64,000 nucleotides of DNA from Actinomadura atramentaria DSM 43919 (GTDB taxonomy: Bacteria > Actinomycetota > Actinomycetes > Streptosporangiales > Streptosporangiaceae). The DNA is taken from assembly GCF_000381885.1 (NCBI RefSeq), contig NZ_KB907211.1, positions 248,001 to 312,000 on the forward strand. Reading direction: 5' to 3'. Made by a program: the position numbers and the translations under genes. The notes under the pieces were generated by a model, which made no database searches, was not told where the DNA came from, and saw only the letters and a program-made list of their open reading frames with translations. Positions 50,704-58,903 of this stretch are shown piece after piece (positions within the stretch are counted from its first letter, which is position 1; the number at the start of each line of letters is the position of its first letter).

Positions 50704-51423
50704 TTACTTGTGGACGCGCAGTAGTACGGGCCAGGTCTTGGGGCCGACCTCGCCGTCGGCGGTGACGCCGCCCCAGCGCTGGACGGCCTTGACGGCGGCC
50801 ACGACCTTGTCGTCGAACTTGCCTTCGACGGGGCCGATCTCGGGGTGGGAGCGGGCGAGGAGCAGGGCGCGGAGCGTCTGCACGTGTTCGCCGGTCGCGC
50901 CCTTCTTGAGCAGCGGCAGGTCCTTCACCATGTCCTCCATCCACTTCGAGGCGGCCGCCGCGTAGTTCGGGCGGCCGTATCCGGCGATCACCGACGAGGC
51001 GCGGACGCGGCGCAGGCAGGCGTCGCCGGTGTTGGCCTCGATGGTCTGCAGCCGCCCGCCGCCGAGGTTCTTCTCGACGATCCCGACGTGGTCGATGGCG
51101 TCGATCGAGTTCGTCGCGCCCCAGTCGAAGAAGACGATGTCGCCGGGCTTGGCCTTGTCGACCTCGGCGGTGGTGCCGGTGTGCCAGCGCCCGGCCTTCT
51201 GGAAGTCCTGCGCGTGCCAGACGGTGTAGGCGCGGTCCCCGGCCGGGAGGACGGCGGACGCGTTCCCGGAGCGGCGCGCCCACTCGGTGATCGCGATGTC
51301 GCACCAGGCCGTGTCGGCGTACTCGTCCCCGTTGCGCGCGGCGTACGCGCGGGTCAGCGCGTTCGGGCGGCCCTTGGTGCCGAGCCAGCGCCGCGCCTCG
51401 GCGAGCATGGCGGCGGCGCTCAC
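50704..51423 (-). CDS. CHAP-domain endolysin with peptidoglycan-binding domain
   Basis: A 239-residue cell-wall hydrolase. The CHAP domain (residues ~8-150) has nucleophile Cys41 (DTAWCDIAITEWA) and catalytic His112 (DHVGIVEKN). The C-terminal peptidoglycan-binding domain type 1 (~residues 170-238) contains the helix-turn pattern HPEIGPVEGKFDDKVVAAVKAVQ. There is no signal peptide, as in phage endolysins that cross the membrane through a holin. The GTG start overlaps the stop of a 51-residue gene. It is the last gene of a lysis-like cassette. Confidence 0.9.
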   Translation of the reverse strand: MSAAAMLAEARRWLGTKGRPNALTRAYAARNGDEYADTAWCDIAITEWARRSGNASAVLPAGDRAYTVWHAQDFQKAGRWHTGTTAEVDKAKPGDIVFFDWGATNSIDAIDHVGIVEKNLGGGRLQTIEANTGDACLRRVRASSVIAGYGRPNYAAAASKWMEDMVKDLPLLKKGATGEHVQTLRALLLARSHPEIGPVEGKFDDKVVAAVKAVQRWGGVTADGEVGPKTWPVLLRVHK

Positions 51424-51575
51424 CGCGGCTCACCCCCGTAGACGCCGCGCTCGTCGGGCGGCCCGTAGAGGGCGCGGAGCACGGCCTCCTCGTCGGGTTC
51501 GGTGGCGCGGTGCGCCTCGGGGTTCCGGTCGACGCGGCGGGTGAGCTCCGCCTCGTCGGTTCGGCTGTCGGTCAT
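51420..51575 (-). CDS. 51-residue acidic protein in the lysis cassette
   Basis: MTDSRTDEAELTRRVDRNPE and onward is charged, has no membrane segment, and ends VYGGEPR. It is supported by an SD (GAGGA four to five bases before ATG 51575) and by a GTGA overlap with the endolysin start (51420-51423), the typical phage gene packing. No family recognised; it may be a lysis accessory or chaperone for the endolysin. Confidence 0.65.
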   Translation of the reverse strand: MTDSRTDEAELTRRVDRNPEAHRATEPDEEAVLRALYGPPDERGVYGGEPR

Positions 51576-51742
51576 CGTGTCCTCGTTCTGCCCGGGGGGC
51601 GGTCGGGATCAGTCTCGGGGGTGCGCGGCGTCCGCTTCAATTGACCGGCCGATGGCGGTCGCGTCGCGACGGGTGCGGCGGCCTGGCCGACCGGGCGCGC
51701 GGGCCCGTCCCGGACGCCGGCCAGGCGCGGATTCGGTCGCGC

Positions 51743-51943
51743 TCAGAGATCGGGCGTGTGCTTGGTGAACCAGCCCGCGGCGGCGGCGGACGCCGACGAC
51801 AGCGCGCCGACGATCACCGCCTGCAGCGGCACCGCCACGTCCGACAGCCCCGGCACCTTGTCGACGACCCACGAGGTCGCGAACGCGGCGGCGAGCGTCG
51901 CCAGCGACGCCGCCCTGACCTTCCTCTCCATCCGAGCGGACAC
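51743..51943 (-). CDS. Holin-like small membrane protein
   Basis: A 66-residue protein with two hydrophobic helices (residues ~11-29 and ~38-60, VPLQAVIVGALSSASAAAAGWF), a basic N-terminus (MERKVRAAS) and a short tail ending KHTPDL. This is the layout of r1t-type holins of actinophages, which form membrane lesions for endolysin release. GTG 51943 or ATG 51931 could start it. It is placed between the DUF1906 gene and the endolysin genes on the same strand, with ~170 bp to the next small gene. Confidence 0.75.
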   Translation of the reverse strand: MSARMERKVRAASLATLAAAFATSWVVDKVPGLSDVAVPLQAVIVGALSSASAAAAGWFTKHTPDL

Positions 51944-52093
51944 GGGGGACCTCCCTTCGGCCGGGCCCGGCCGCGGCCACCGCGACCGCGACCGCCCGAC
52001 CCCTTTCAGGTTCCGCGAAAACCCCCGCCCCGGCCGTTTTCGGACGGGGAACTGTCACTCCTCGGATAGAGGTCCGCACGCAACGGGAGCGCG

Positions 52094-53122
52094 TCAAAGC
52101 TTCCAGAACAGGATCTTCGCCCCCGCCGCGGACAGCTTCGCGTCCTGCTCGCCGAACTGCTTGAGCTGGAGGCGGACGCGGTACCCGTCGTCCACGGTGT
52201 CGGCCGGGGCGGCGTACACCAGGTGCGTCTCCTCGCCCGTCGAGACGAAGTCGTGGGTGGCCTCGACGGCGAAGGTGTCGGTGTCGTCGGCCTTGACCTC
52301 GATGGCCCGCGCCTGGATGCGGGTGCCCTCCGGCACGCCCTCGACGGTGAACGCGGCGGTCAGCGCGTACCGCGCCGGGCCCCACAGGATGCTCGGGCCG
52401 CCCTCGTCGGCGTGCTGGTGCTCGGCGTCGGAGTAGTCCTTGGTGAAGGTGACGGTGGTCCATGCGCCGGGCTTGAGCTGCTGGGCGGCGGTGATGCCGA
52501 CCGAGACGTAGTCGGGCATGTCGTCCTTCCCGGGTGAGACGCCGATGCGCCACTGCCCGTAGTCGCTCTTGGCGGCGCGGTCGTAGTCGAGGCCGACGCC
52601 GTTGATGGTGTGGTCGTTGGAGTACTGCTGGAGCTGGGCGCGGCCGTCCCACCTGCCGCCGGACCAGGCGTACGTCTGCCACCCGTAGGCGATCTTCCCG
52701 GCGTCGAAGGCCCGCTTGACGGGCCCGTAGCCCGCGTAGATCCCGACGCGGTCGCGGCCGATGACGCTCGCGGCGCCGTCGAGGTAGGCGTTGATCTTCT
52801 TCTGCTGGCCCGCGCCGGCGTCGAAGTCGACGGCGAAGTAGATCGGCCGGTCCTTCGGCATCCCGCAGTCGGCGGCCTGCCGCTCGGCCTCCTTGGCGTC
52901 GGCCGCGCCCGCGTCGCGGCCCTGCAGGGCGCGGCTGGCGGTGCTCTCCCAGACGACGACGAGCCAGAACCCCGCGTCGGAGAGCTGCTCGGCCTCGGCC
53001 TTGGTCAGTGTCTTGCCGGACGTGTCGGGGGAGAGGTAGCGGCAGACGAACTCGACCTTGGCGTCCTTGAGCGCCTTGACTCCCGGACGGCCCCACGCGT
53101 AGTCCACGCCGAATACGGACAT
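52094..53122 (-). CDS. DUF1906 (Rv2525c-like) glycoside-hydrolase-fold protein
   Basis: A 342-residue protein. Residues 1-~205 are the DUF1906 TIM-barrel domain related to GH25 lysozymes: GVDYAWGRPGVKALKDAKVEFVCRYLS, GFWLVVVWE, DRPIYFAVDFDAGAGQQKKINAYLDG and GYGPVKRAFDAGKI. A C-terminal beta-rich domain (~215-342, about tail or carbohydrate binding) follows. Mycobacterial relatives carry a Tat signal; this one starts directly at MSVFGVDYAW and has none. It heads the lysis-like cassette. It probably degrades or binds peptidoglycan, but activity for DUF1906 is unproven. Confidence 0.88.
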   Translation of the reverse strand: MSVFGVDYAWGRPGVKALKDAKVEFVCRYLSPDTSGKTLTKAEAEQLSDAGFWLVVVWESTASRALQGRDAGAADAKEAERQAADCGMPKDRPIYFAVDFDAGAGQQKKINAYLDGAASVIGRDRVGIYAGYGPVKRAFDAGKIAYGWQTYAWSGGRWDGRAQLQQYSNDHTINGVGLDYDRAAKSDYGQWRIGVSPGKDDMPDYVSVGITAAQQLKPGAWTTVTFTKDYSDAEHQHADEGGPSILWGPARYALTAAFTVEGVPEGTRIQARAIEVKADDTDTFAVEATHDFVSTGEETHLVYAAPADTVDDGYRVRLQLKQFGEQDAKLSAAGAKILFWKL

Positions 53123-53284
53123 GTCTGCTCCCGGTGCCGGAGACCCGTTGCGCTCTGATTCAACCTCGTCACGGAGCGTCGCGCAGCCCCTTCGTTGGTA
53201 AAGTCTTGACCCCCGCTTGTGTGACTCGCCGGTCACCGAGGATCGGCTTCGCGTTCCCCGCCGGGGACCGCGAGGATGTGGATC

Positions 53285-54211
53285 ATGCGTCTGCGGATCT
53301 TCACCGAGCCCCAGCAGGGGGCAAGCTACGAGACCCTGCTCGCCGTCGCCAAGGCGACCGAGGACCTGGGTTTCGACGCCTTCTACCGTTCCGACCACTA
53401 TCTGAAGATGGGCGACGTGTCCGGCGACCCCGGACCGTCCGACGCGTGGGTGACGCTCGGCGCGCTCGCCCGCGAGACCAGCCGCATCCGGCTCGGCACG
53501 CTGATGACGGCGGCCACGTTCCGCCACCCGGGACCGCTCGCCATCGCCGTCGCGCAGGTGGACCGGATGAGCGGCGGCCGCGTGGACTTCGGCATCGGCA
53601 CCGGCTGGTTCGAGCAGGAGCACCGCGCCTACGGCATCCCGTTCCCCGACCTGAACGAGCGGTTCGAGCGGCTGGAGGAGCAGCTCCAGATCTGCACCGG
53701 CCTGTGGCGGACGCCGCCGGGCGAGACGTTCGACTTCGCCGGGAAGCACTACCGGCTGGAGGAGTCGCCCGCGCTGCCCAAGCCGGCGAGCCCGGCGGGG
53801 CCGCCCGTCCTGATCGGCGGGTTCGGGGCGAAGCGGACGCCGCGCCTGGCCGCCGCCTACGCCGACGAGTACAACGTGCCGTTCCACACGCTGGAGGACA
53901 CGATGGTCGCGTTCGGCCGCGTCCGCGCGGCCGTCGAGGCGGCGGACCGGACGAAGCCGATGGTCTACTCCGCCGCCCAGGTCGTCTGCTGCGGCCGGGA
54001 CGAGGCCGAGATCGCCCGCCGCGCCGCCGCGATCGGCCGGGAGCCGGAAGAGCTGCGCGTCAACGGCCTGGCCGGGACGCCCGCCGAACTCGTCGACAAG
54101 ATCGGGAGGTTCGCCGAGGCGGGCGCGGAGACGATCTACCTCCAGGTCCTCGACCTGGACGACCTCGGCCACCTGGAACTCCTGGCGACCGAGGTGCTGG
54201 ACCGGCTGTAG
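53285..54211 (+). CDS. LLM-class F420-dependent oxidoreductase
   Basis: A 308-residue luciferase-like monooxygenase-fold enzyme: MRLRIFTEPQQGASYETLLAVAKATEDLGFDAFYRSDHYLKMG, RIRLGTLMTAATFRHPGPLAIAVAQVDRMSGGRVDFGIGTGW and the F420-type FAEAGAETIYLQVLDLDD near the C-terminus. Members use reduced deazaflavin F420; the substrate is unknown. ATG 53285 gives the usual family start; GTG 53276 is three codons upstream. It is separated by a bidirectional terminator from the MFS gene. Confidence 0.88.
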   Translation: MRLRIFTEPQQGASYETLLAVAKATEDLGFDAFYRSDHYLKMGDVSGDPGPSDAWVTLGALARETSRIRLGTLMTAATFRHPGPLAIAVAQVDRMSGGRVDFGIGTGWFEQEHRAYGIPFPDLNERFERLEEQLQICTGLWRTPPGETFDFAGKHYRLEESPALPKPASPAGPPVLIGGFGAKRTPRLAAAYADEYNVPFHTLEDTMVAFGRVRAAVEAADRTKPMVYSAAQVVCCGRDEAEIARRAAAIGREPEELRVNGLAGTPAELVDKIGRFAEAGAETIYLQVLDLDDLGHLELLATEVLDRL

Positions 54212-54217
54212 CGGCGC

Positions 54218-54249
54218 GGACCGGTGCGCCCCGCCCGGCGCACCGGTCC
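54218..54249. terminator. Bidirectional terminator, LLM oxidoreductase / MFS exporter
   Basis: Perfect 13-bp arms GGACCGGTGCGCC (54218-54230) / GGCGCACCGGTCC (54237-54249) with a 6-nt loop between convergent genes. Confidence 0.85.
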
Positions 54250-54256
54250 CCTCCGC

Positions 54257-56002
54257 TCACGCCGAGGCGGGGACGGCCGCGGGCGCGGCGTCCTCCTCGG
54301 CGTCCTCGGGCCGCGCGTGCATCGGCAGCAGGAACGTCGTCACGAGCGTCAGGCCGAGCATCCCGACGACGACCCACAGCGTCGTGATCATCGCGTCCGA
54401 GAAGCCGCGCGCGGCGGAGTGCTTGCCCGCCTCCCCGACGATCCGGCTCACGGCGGCGGGGTCGGTCGAGGTTCCGGCGGCGGCGCGGGTCGCCTGCTCC
54501 AGGCGGACGCACGACGCGGGCACGGCGGCGGCGTCCTCGGTGCTGGCGCGGTCCCGGCCGCAGGCGCGCAGCGCGTCGGACACGCGTCCGGCGTCGGCGG
54601 ACCCGACCGACACGGCCGCGAGCCGCGCCTTGACGCTCCCCGAGTCGTGCGCGGCGGCGGTCGCGACGCCGGTGGCGAGCAGCCCGAAGAAGATCGTCCC
54701 GAGGACCGCCGCGCCGAGCGAGCTGCCGAGCTGCTGGACGGCGGTCATCGTGCCGCCCGCCGAGCCGGTCTCGTGCTGGTCCACGCTCGCCATGACGATC
54801 CCGAAGAACGGCGCCATGAGCAGCCCCATGCCGAGGCCGGTGACGACCAGCGCGGGGGAGAGCTGCCAGGGCGTGACGCCGATCCCGGCGGTCTTGAGCG
54901 TGACGACGACGCCGACGACGCCGCCCGCCATGATGACGGTCCCGGCCTGCAGCACGTGCCGCCCGAAGCGCTGGACGGCCTGCGCGAGGCCGAACCCGAC
55001 GATCATCCCGAGGGACCAGGGGATCTGGCTGAGGCCCGCCTTGAGCGGCGAGTAGCCGAGGCCCATCTGGATGTAGAGGGAGATCGTCAGCGCGAAGCCC
55101 GTCATGGCGGAGAAGAACACGATCCCGACGACGAGCCCGCCGACGAACCCGCGCTTGCGGAACAGGCTGGGCGTGATCAGCGGGTCGCGGCCGGTGCGCT
55201 GCCGCCGCGCCTGGTACCAGCCGAACGCGCCGAACACGGCGACGGCGGCGGCGATCATGGCGAACGTCCAGGCGGGCCAGCCGAGTTCGCGGCCCTGGAC
55301 GAGCGGGTAGACGAGCAGCGCCGCGCCGCCTCCGGCGAGGACCGCGCCGAGCAGGTCGAGCCGGGTGGCCTCGGTGGACCGTCCGCCGGGCAGGAAGATC
55401 AGCCCCGCGACGACGGCGGCGATGCCGAGCGGCAGGTTGATCAGGAAGATCATGCGCCAGCCGGTGCCGAACAGGTCGGCGTCCACGAGCCAGCCCGCGA
55501 GGACGGGACCGCCGATCGAGGACAGCCCCATGATCGGCCCGAACAGGCCGAACGCGGTGCCCATCTCCTTCTCGTCGAACATCCGGCGGATCATGCCGAT
55601 GCCCTGCGGCAGCATGACCGAGCCGAACAGGCCCTGGAGCACGCGCGCGCCGACGAGCATGCCGGGCGAGGCGGCGACGCCGCACAGCAGCGACCCGACC
55701 GTGAACCCGGCCGCGCCGATGACGAACATGCGCTTGCGGCCGTACAGGTCGCCGAGGCGGCCGCCGGTGATCAGGCCCACGGCCATCGCGAGCGTGTATC
55801 CGGCGGCGAGCCACTGGATGGTGGCGGCGGTGCCGCCGAGGTCGGACCGGATGGACGGCGACGCGATCGTGGTGATCAGCGCGTCCAGCATGTCCATGAT
55901 CTCGCCCGCGAGGATCACCATGAGGGCGACCCAGCGCCAGCGGTAGAGCGTTTCGGGCAGTCCGGCGGACCCGGGGGGACCGCCGGCGGCGGCGTCGGTC
56001 AT
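54257..56002 (-). CDS. MFS drug exporter, DHA2 (14-TMS, EmrB/QacA) family
   Basis: A 581-residue drug:H+ antiporter. Motif A in the 2-3 loop is GRLGDLYGRKRMFVIGAAGF and the DHA motif C is GPVLAGWLVDA. An unusually long extracellular loop (~residues 445-520) with two cysteines (RACGRDRAS and ASCVRLEQ) lies between the last helices. SD AAGGAG precedes ATG 56002. It is divergent from a TetR gene with several inverted repeats in the gap, so it is probably an inducible efflux pump. Confidence 0.92.
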   Translation of the reverse strand: MTDAAAGGPPGSAGLPETLYRWRWVALMVILAGEIMDMLDALITTIASPSIRSDLGGTAATIQWLAAGYTLAMAVGLITGGRLGDLYGRKRMFVIGAAGFTVGSLLCGVAASPGMLVGARVLQGLFGSVMLPQGIGMIRRMFDEKEMGTAFGLFGPIMGLSSIGGPVLAGWLVDADLFGTGWRMIFLINLPLGIAAVVAGLIFLPGGRSTEATRLDLLGAVLAGGGAALLVYPLVQGRELGWPAWTFAMIAAAVAVFGAFGWYQARRQRTGRDPLITPSLFRKRGFVGGLVVGIVFFSAMTGFALTISLYIQMGLGYSPLKAGLSQIPWSLGMIVGFGLAQAVQRFGRHVLQAGTVIMAGGVVGVVVTLKTAGIGVTPWQLSPALVVTGLGMGLLMAPFFGIVMASVDQHETGSAGGTMTAVQQLGSSLGAAVLGTIFFGLLATGVATAAAHDSGSVKARLAAVSVGSADAGRVSDALRACGRDRASTEDAAAVPASCVRLEQATRAAAGTSTDPAAVSRIVGEAGKHSAARGFSDAMITTLWVVVGMLGLTLVTTFLLPMHARPEDAEEDAAPAAVPASA

Positions 56003-56015
56003 CGGAACTCCTTGG

Positions 56016-56067
56016 AACGGTGTTCGTTAGTTGCGAACATCATTCGTACATACGAACGGTGTTCGTG
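56016..56067. promoter_or_regulatory. Repeated operator sites between MFS exporter and TetR
   Basis: The element GAACGGTGTTCGT occurs twice (56016-56028 and 56055-56067), each an inverted repeat GAAC-GGT-GTTC. An overlapping palindrome TTCGTA-CA-TACGAA lies at 56044-56057. Site 1 lies between the MFS SD and its promoter, so binding would block MFS expression. These are good candidates for the adjacent TetR protein. Confidence 0.75.
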
Positions 56068-56171
56068 TCAAGTACGATGTTCGTCCGGGGACGCCCCCGC
56101 GGCGGCGTCCGAGAAAGACGATATATCGCGAGTCGCGAAAATCAAGATGTATCGCGACATTGGAGGTCGCC

Positions 56172-56894
56172 ATGTCCGACGACAGCGGGATGCCCACCCC
56201 GCCCGGCCATCGCCCGCGCCGCGCCCGGCCCGCGCGCCGCCCGCTGTCGGCGGACGTCATCGTCGATACGGGCATGCGCGTCTTGGACGCCGAGGGCCTC
56301 GACGCCGTCACCATGCGCCGCGTCGCCCAGGAACTCGGCACCGGCCCCGCCTCCCTGTACGCGCACGTCGGCAGCAAGGACGAGCTGTACGAGCTGATGC
56401 ACGACCGCGCCGCCGCGCAGATCCGGCTCCCCGAGCCCGACCCGGCGCGCTGGCGCGAGCAGCTCGCCGAGGTCGCGTTCGAGGCGCGCCGCGTCCTGGC
56501 CTCGCACCGCGACCTGGCCCGGGTGTCGCTCGGGGCGATCCCGGTCGGCCCGAACGTCCTGCGCATCGCGGAGTTCCAACTGGCGCTGCTGCGCGGCGCG
56601 GGCATCCCGAAGCGGATCGCGGCGATGGCCGTCGACACGCTCGCGATGTACGTGGACGCGGACGTCATCGAGGGCGCGATCTTCGGCGGCGGCGCGACCG
56701 GCCCGGACGCCGAGCGGACCGTCCACGAGAACCGGATCGAGCCGATCCGCGCCTACTTCAACGCCCTCCCGCCCGACCGCTACCCGACCCTCGTCGGCAT
56801 GGTGGACGAGCTGGTCGGCGGCACCAGCGACGAGCGGTTCGAGTTCGGCCTGGACATCTTCCTGCGCGGCATCGCCTCCTACGCGCCGTCCTGA
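56172..56894 (+). CDS. TetR-family repressor with tetracycline-repressor-like C-terminal domain
   Basis: A 240-residue regulator. Helix-turn-helix at residues ~30-75 (TMRRVAQELGTGPASLYAHVGSKDELYELM) and a TetR_C-type ligand domain. ATG 56172 follows GGAGGT. The divergent MFS pump and the paired operators suggest it senses the pump substrate. A further TCGCGA-rich stretch (56126-56157) precedes its SD. Its 3' end overlaps the convergent PARG-type gene by 16 bp. Confidence 0.9.
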   Translation: MSDDSGMPTPPGHRPRRARPARRPLSADVIVDTGMRVLDAEGLDAVTMRRVAQELGTGPASLYAHVGSKDELYELMHDRAAAQIRLPEPDPARWREQLAEVAFEARRVLASHRDLARVSLGAIPVGPNVLRIAEFQLALLRGAGIPKRIAAMAVDTLAMYVDADVIEGAIFGGGATGPDAERTVHENRIEPIRAYFNALPPDRYPTLVGMVDELVGGTSDERFEFGLDIFLRGIASYAPS

Positions 56895-57712
56895 CCGAAC
56901 ACCCGCTCGAACGCGACCCGGCGCGGCGCGCCCGCCGCGGTGTCCCACACCGCGAACACCACGTGCTCGAACCGGTCGTGGAACGCGCCGCCCGGCCGCA
57001 GCAGGTCCGCGAAGACGCCCGCGACCTCGGCCGGGTCGTTGCGGAACACGCCGCAGCCCCACGCGCCGAGCACCAGCCGCCCGTGTCCGCGCGCCGCCGC
57101 GACCGCGAGGACGGCCGACGCGCGGCGGGCCAGCGCCGCCGGGACGCGCGCGGCGTGATCCGCGTCACGGATCGCGCCCCGGTTCGGCGCGGCCGAGGTG
57201 AGGAACGCGACGTCGTACGGGTCCTCCAGCAGCGTCCCGTCGTCGGCGCGGAACACCGGCACGTCCGGCGAGTAGATCATGTGGTCGCTGTAGAGCAGGT
57301 CGCCCTGCGCGCGGTGGAACGCGTAGTAGTCCGGCGCGGCGAGCAGCGACGAGTACAGGCCCGACGACCGCGCGAGCCCCTCTTCCTGCGCGTGCGCGCC
57401 GTTGAGGAACCCGCCGCCCGGGTTCTTGGCCGACGCGAAGTTCAGCGCGAGCGGCGGCGCGGCGGAGCCGCCGGTCAGGCGGTGCGCGGCGGCCAGCGTC
57501 GTCTCGCCGGTCACCTCGATCCGCGTCGGCCCGCCGCCGCCCGGCGGGGGCGGCGCGGGCAGGTCCGCCGGGCGGTACAGGACGGTCCCGCGCACCGCCG
57601 CCGCGAGGCGCGCGGCGAGGTCCACGGTCCGGCCGGAGGGCGCGGCGTACGCGCCGCGGTCGAGTATTTCCACGGTCTGCCGCGCGACGGCGCGGCGGGG
57701 GTGTCGGCTCAT
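56879..57712 (-). CDS. Bacterial-type poly(ADP-ribose) glycohydrolase domain protein (TIGR02452)
   Basis: A 277-residue macrodomain-fold protein. The PARG signature is intact: NPGGGFLNGAHAQEE, with GGG at 99-101 and the catalytic QEE at 109-111. Further family motifs are LYSDHMIYSPDVPVFRADDG, FLTSAAPNRG and LVLGAWGCGVFRNDP. It should remove ADP-ribose chains or units from protein or nucleic acid. ATG 57712 gives MSRHPRRAVA; ATG 57724 is four codons upstream. It neighbours the RNA-repair operon on the opposite strand and overlaps the TetR gene end. Confidence 0.88.
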   Translation of the reverse strand: MSRHPRRAVARQTVEILDRGAYAAPSGRTVDLAARLAAAVRGTVLYRPADLPAPPPPGGGGPTRIEVTGETTLAAAHRLTGGSAAPPLALNFASAKNPGGGFLNGAHAQEEGLARSSGLYSSLLAAPDYYAFHRAQGDLLYSDHMIYSPDVPVFRADDGTLLEDPYDVAFLTSAAPNRGAIRDADHAARVPAALARRASAVLAVAAARGHGRLVLGAWGCGVFRNDPAEVAGVFADLLRPGGAFHDRFEHVVFAVWDTAAGAPRRVAFERVFGQDGA

Positions 57713-57833
57713 CGTGCCGAGCATTGTCCCGGCCGCCGCGCGCCGAAGCCACGGATTTACCGCCGCGGCCACCGATGCCGCGTTGTGCGATCTGATCATT
57801 GCCGCGCACGGTTTCTGGCATGCTGGCAGCGCC

Positions 57834-58847
57834 ATGCAGCCTGATCCCCCCCGCCCCGGCCGGCGGCGCTCCGCGCACCGGCGCGGCGCGTCGGCTCCGG
57901 AGCCGTTCGAGCCGTTCCTGGCGCCCGAGCCCGCCGTTCCCCCCGACGGCGAGCCGTACGAGGCCGAGTACGAGCCCCCGCGGCCGGACTCGTTCGCGGT
58001 GGAGGGCGCCCTCGGCATGGGCGGCGACCTGGACCGGGCGTTCCTCGTCGCCCGCCGCAGCCGCATCCGCAACCTGGTCCTCGGCGTCGGCTCGCTCACC
58101 CTCGTCACCGCGACCGGCATCGGCGCGGCCGTGGCGTGGGCCGTGATGTCCAGCGGGCCGCCCGGCGACATCCCGGTCGAGGGGACCGTGTCGGCGGCCC
58201 CGAAGGCGTCGCCCGCCGCGTCCGGGTCCGTGCCGGGGTACGCCGACACCGCCCCGGCGTCCGCGCCCGTCGCGCACGCGCGGCGCGGCACCGGCAAGTT
58301 CCTGCGCGCGCCCGTCGCGGTCCCCGGGACGACGTTCGGGCGCGGCAAGCTCATCCGCTACCGCGTGGAGGTCGAGGGCGGGCTGGGCCTCAGCCCGGCG
58401 CTGTTCGCCCGCGAGGTGGACCGGGTCCTCGGCGATCCGCGCGGGTGGACGGCGAGCGGGAAGTACGCGTTCCGGCGCGTCTCGTCCGGGCACGTGGACT
58501 TCGCGGTCCGGCTCGCGTCCCCGGCGACCGCCGAGAAGCTGTGCGGCGCGTACGGGCTGACCGTGGACTCGTCCGTCAACTGCTCGGCGGGCCGCCTCGT
58601 CGTCGTCAACCTCGGCCGCTGGCTCGCGCCCGCCGCGCCGTACCGGGGCGCGCCCGCCGACTACCGCGCCTTCCTGCTCAACCACGGGCTCGGCCACCAT
58701 CTCGGCGCGGGCCACCGGACGTGCGCGGGCAAGGGCCGGGCCGCGCCGGTCATGCAGGACCAGGTGCTCGGGCTGGACGGCTGCCGCGCGAACCCGTGGC
58801 CGTACGACGCGCGCGGCCGGTTCGTGAACGGCCCCGAGGTGTCCTGA
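57834..58847 (+). CDS. DUF3152 membrane-anchored protein with degenerate zinc-protease motif
   Basis: A 337-residue protein: disordered cytoplasmic N-terminus (~75 residues), one membrane helix (~80-104, NLVLGVGSLTLVTATGIGAAVAWAV), a linker, then the extracellular DUF3152 domain (~residues 165-337). The domain carries LNHGLGHHLGAGHRTC (H284, H288, H294) and the conserved PVMQDQVLGLDGCRANPWPY. In DUF3152 proteins I know, the motif is HEVGHxLGxGH. Here the Glu is Gly, so the histidines could bind zinc but peptidase activity is doubtful. Function unknown; it lies just upstream of hen1. Confidence 0.82.
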   Translation: MQPDPPRPGRRRSAHRRGASAPEPFEPFLAPEPAVPPDGEPYEAEYEPPRPDSFAVEGALGMGGDLDRAFLVARRSRIRNLVLGVGSLTLVTATGIGAAVAWAVMSSGPPGDIPVEGTVSAAPKASPAASGSVPGYADTAPASAPVAHARRGTGKFLRAPVAVPGTTFGRGKLIRYRVEVEGGLGLSPALFAREVDRVLGDPRGWTASGKYAFRRVSSGHVDFAVRLASPATAEKLCGAYGLTVDSSVNCSAGRLVVVNLGRWLAPAAPYRGAPADYRAFLLNHGLGHHLGAGHRTCAGKGRAAPVMQDQVLGLDGCRANPWPYDARGRFVNGPEVS

Positions 58848-58868
58848 CGGCGTCCGGATAAAACGGGT

Positions 58869-58903
58869 TTGGACGGACAACGCGGTCCGCCAGACTGGCC
58901 GAC
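58869..58903 (+). promoter_or_regulatory. Leaderless promoter of the hen1-pnkp operon
   Basis: -35-like TTGGAC (58869-58874), 16-bp spacer, -10-like CAGACT (58891-58896), then 7 nt to GTG 58904, no SD. This puts transcription start at the hen1 start codon. Confidence 0.6.

Noticed and set aside
50704..53122. Intact prophage
   Set aside because: Only lysis-type genes are present; no integrase, repressor, capsid, tail or attachment repeats were seen.
56879..56894. Frameshift or fusion at the overlapping ends of TetR and PARG genes
   Set aside because: The genes are convergent and both end normally; a 16-bp 3' overlap is ordinary.
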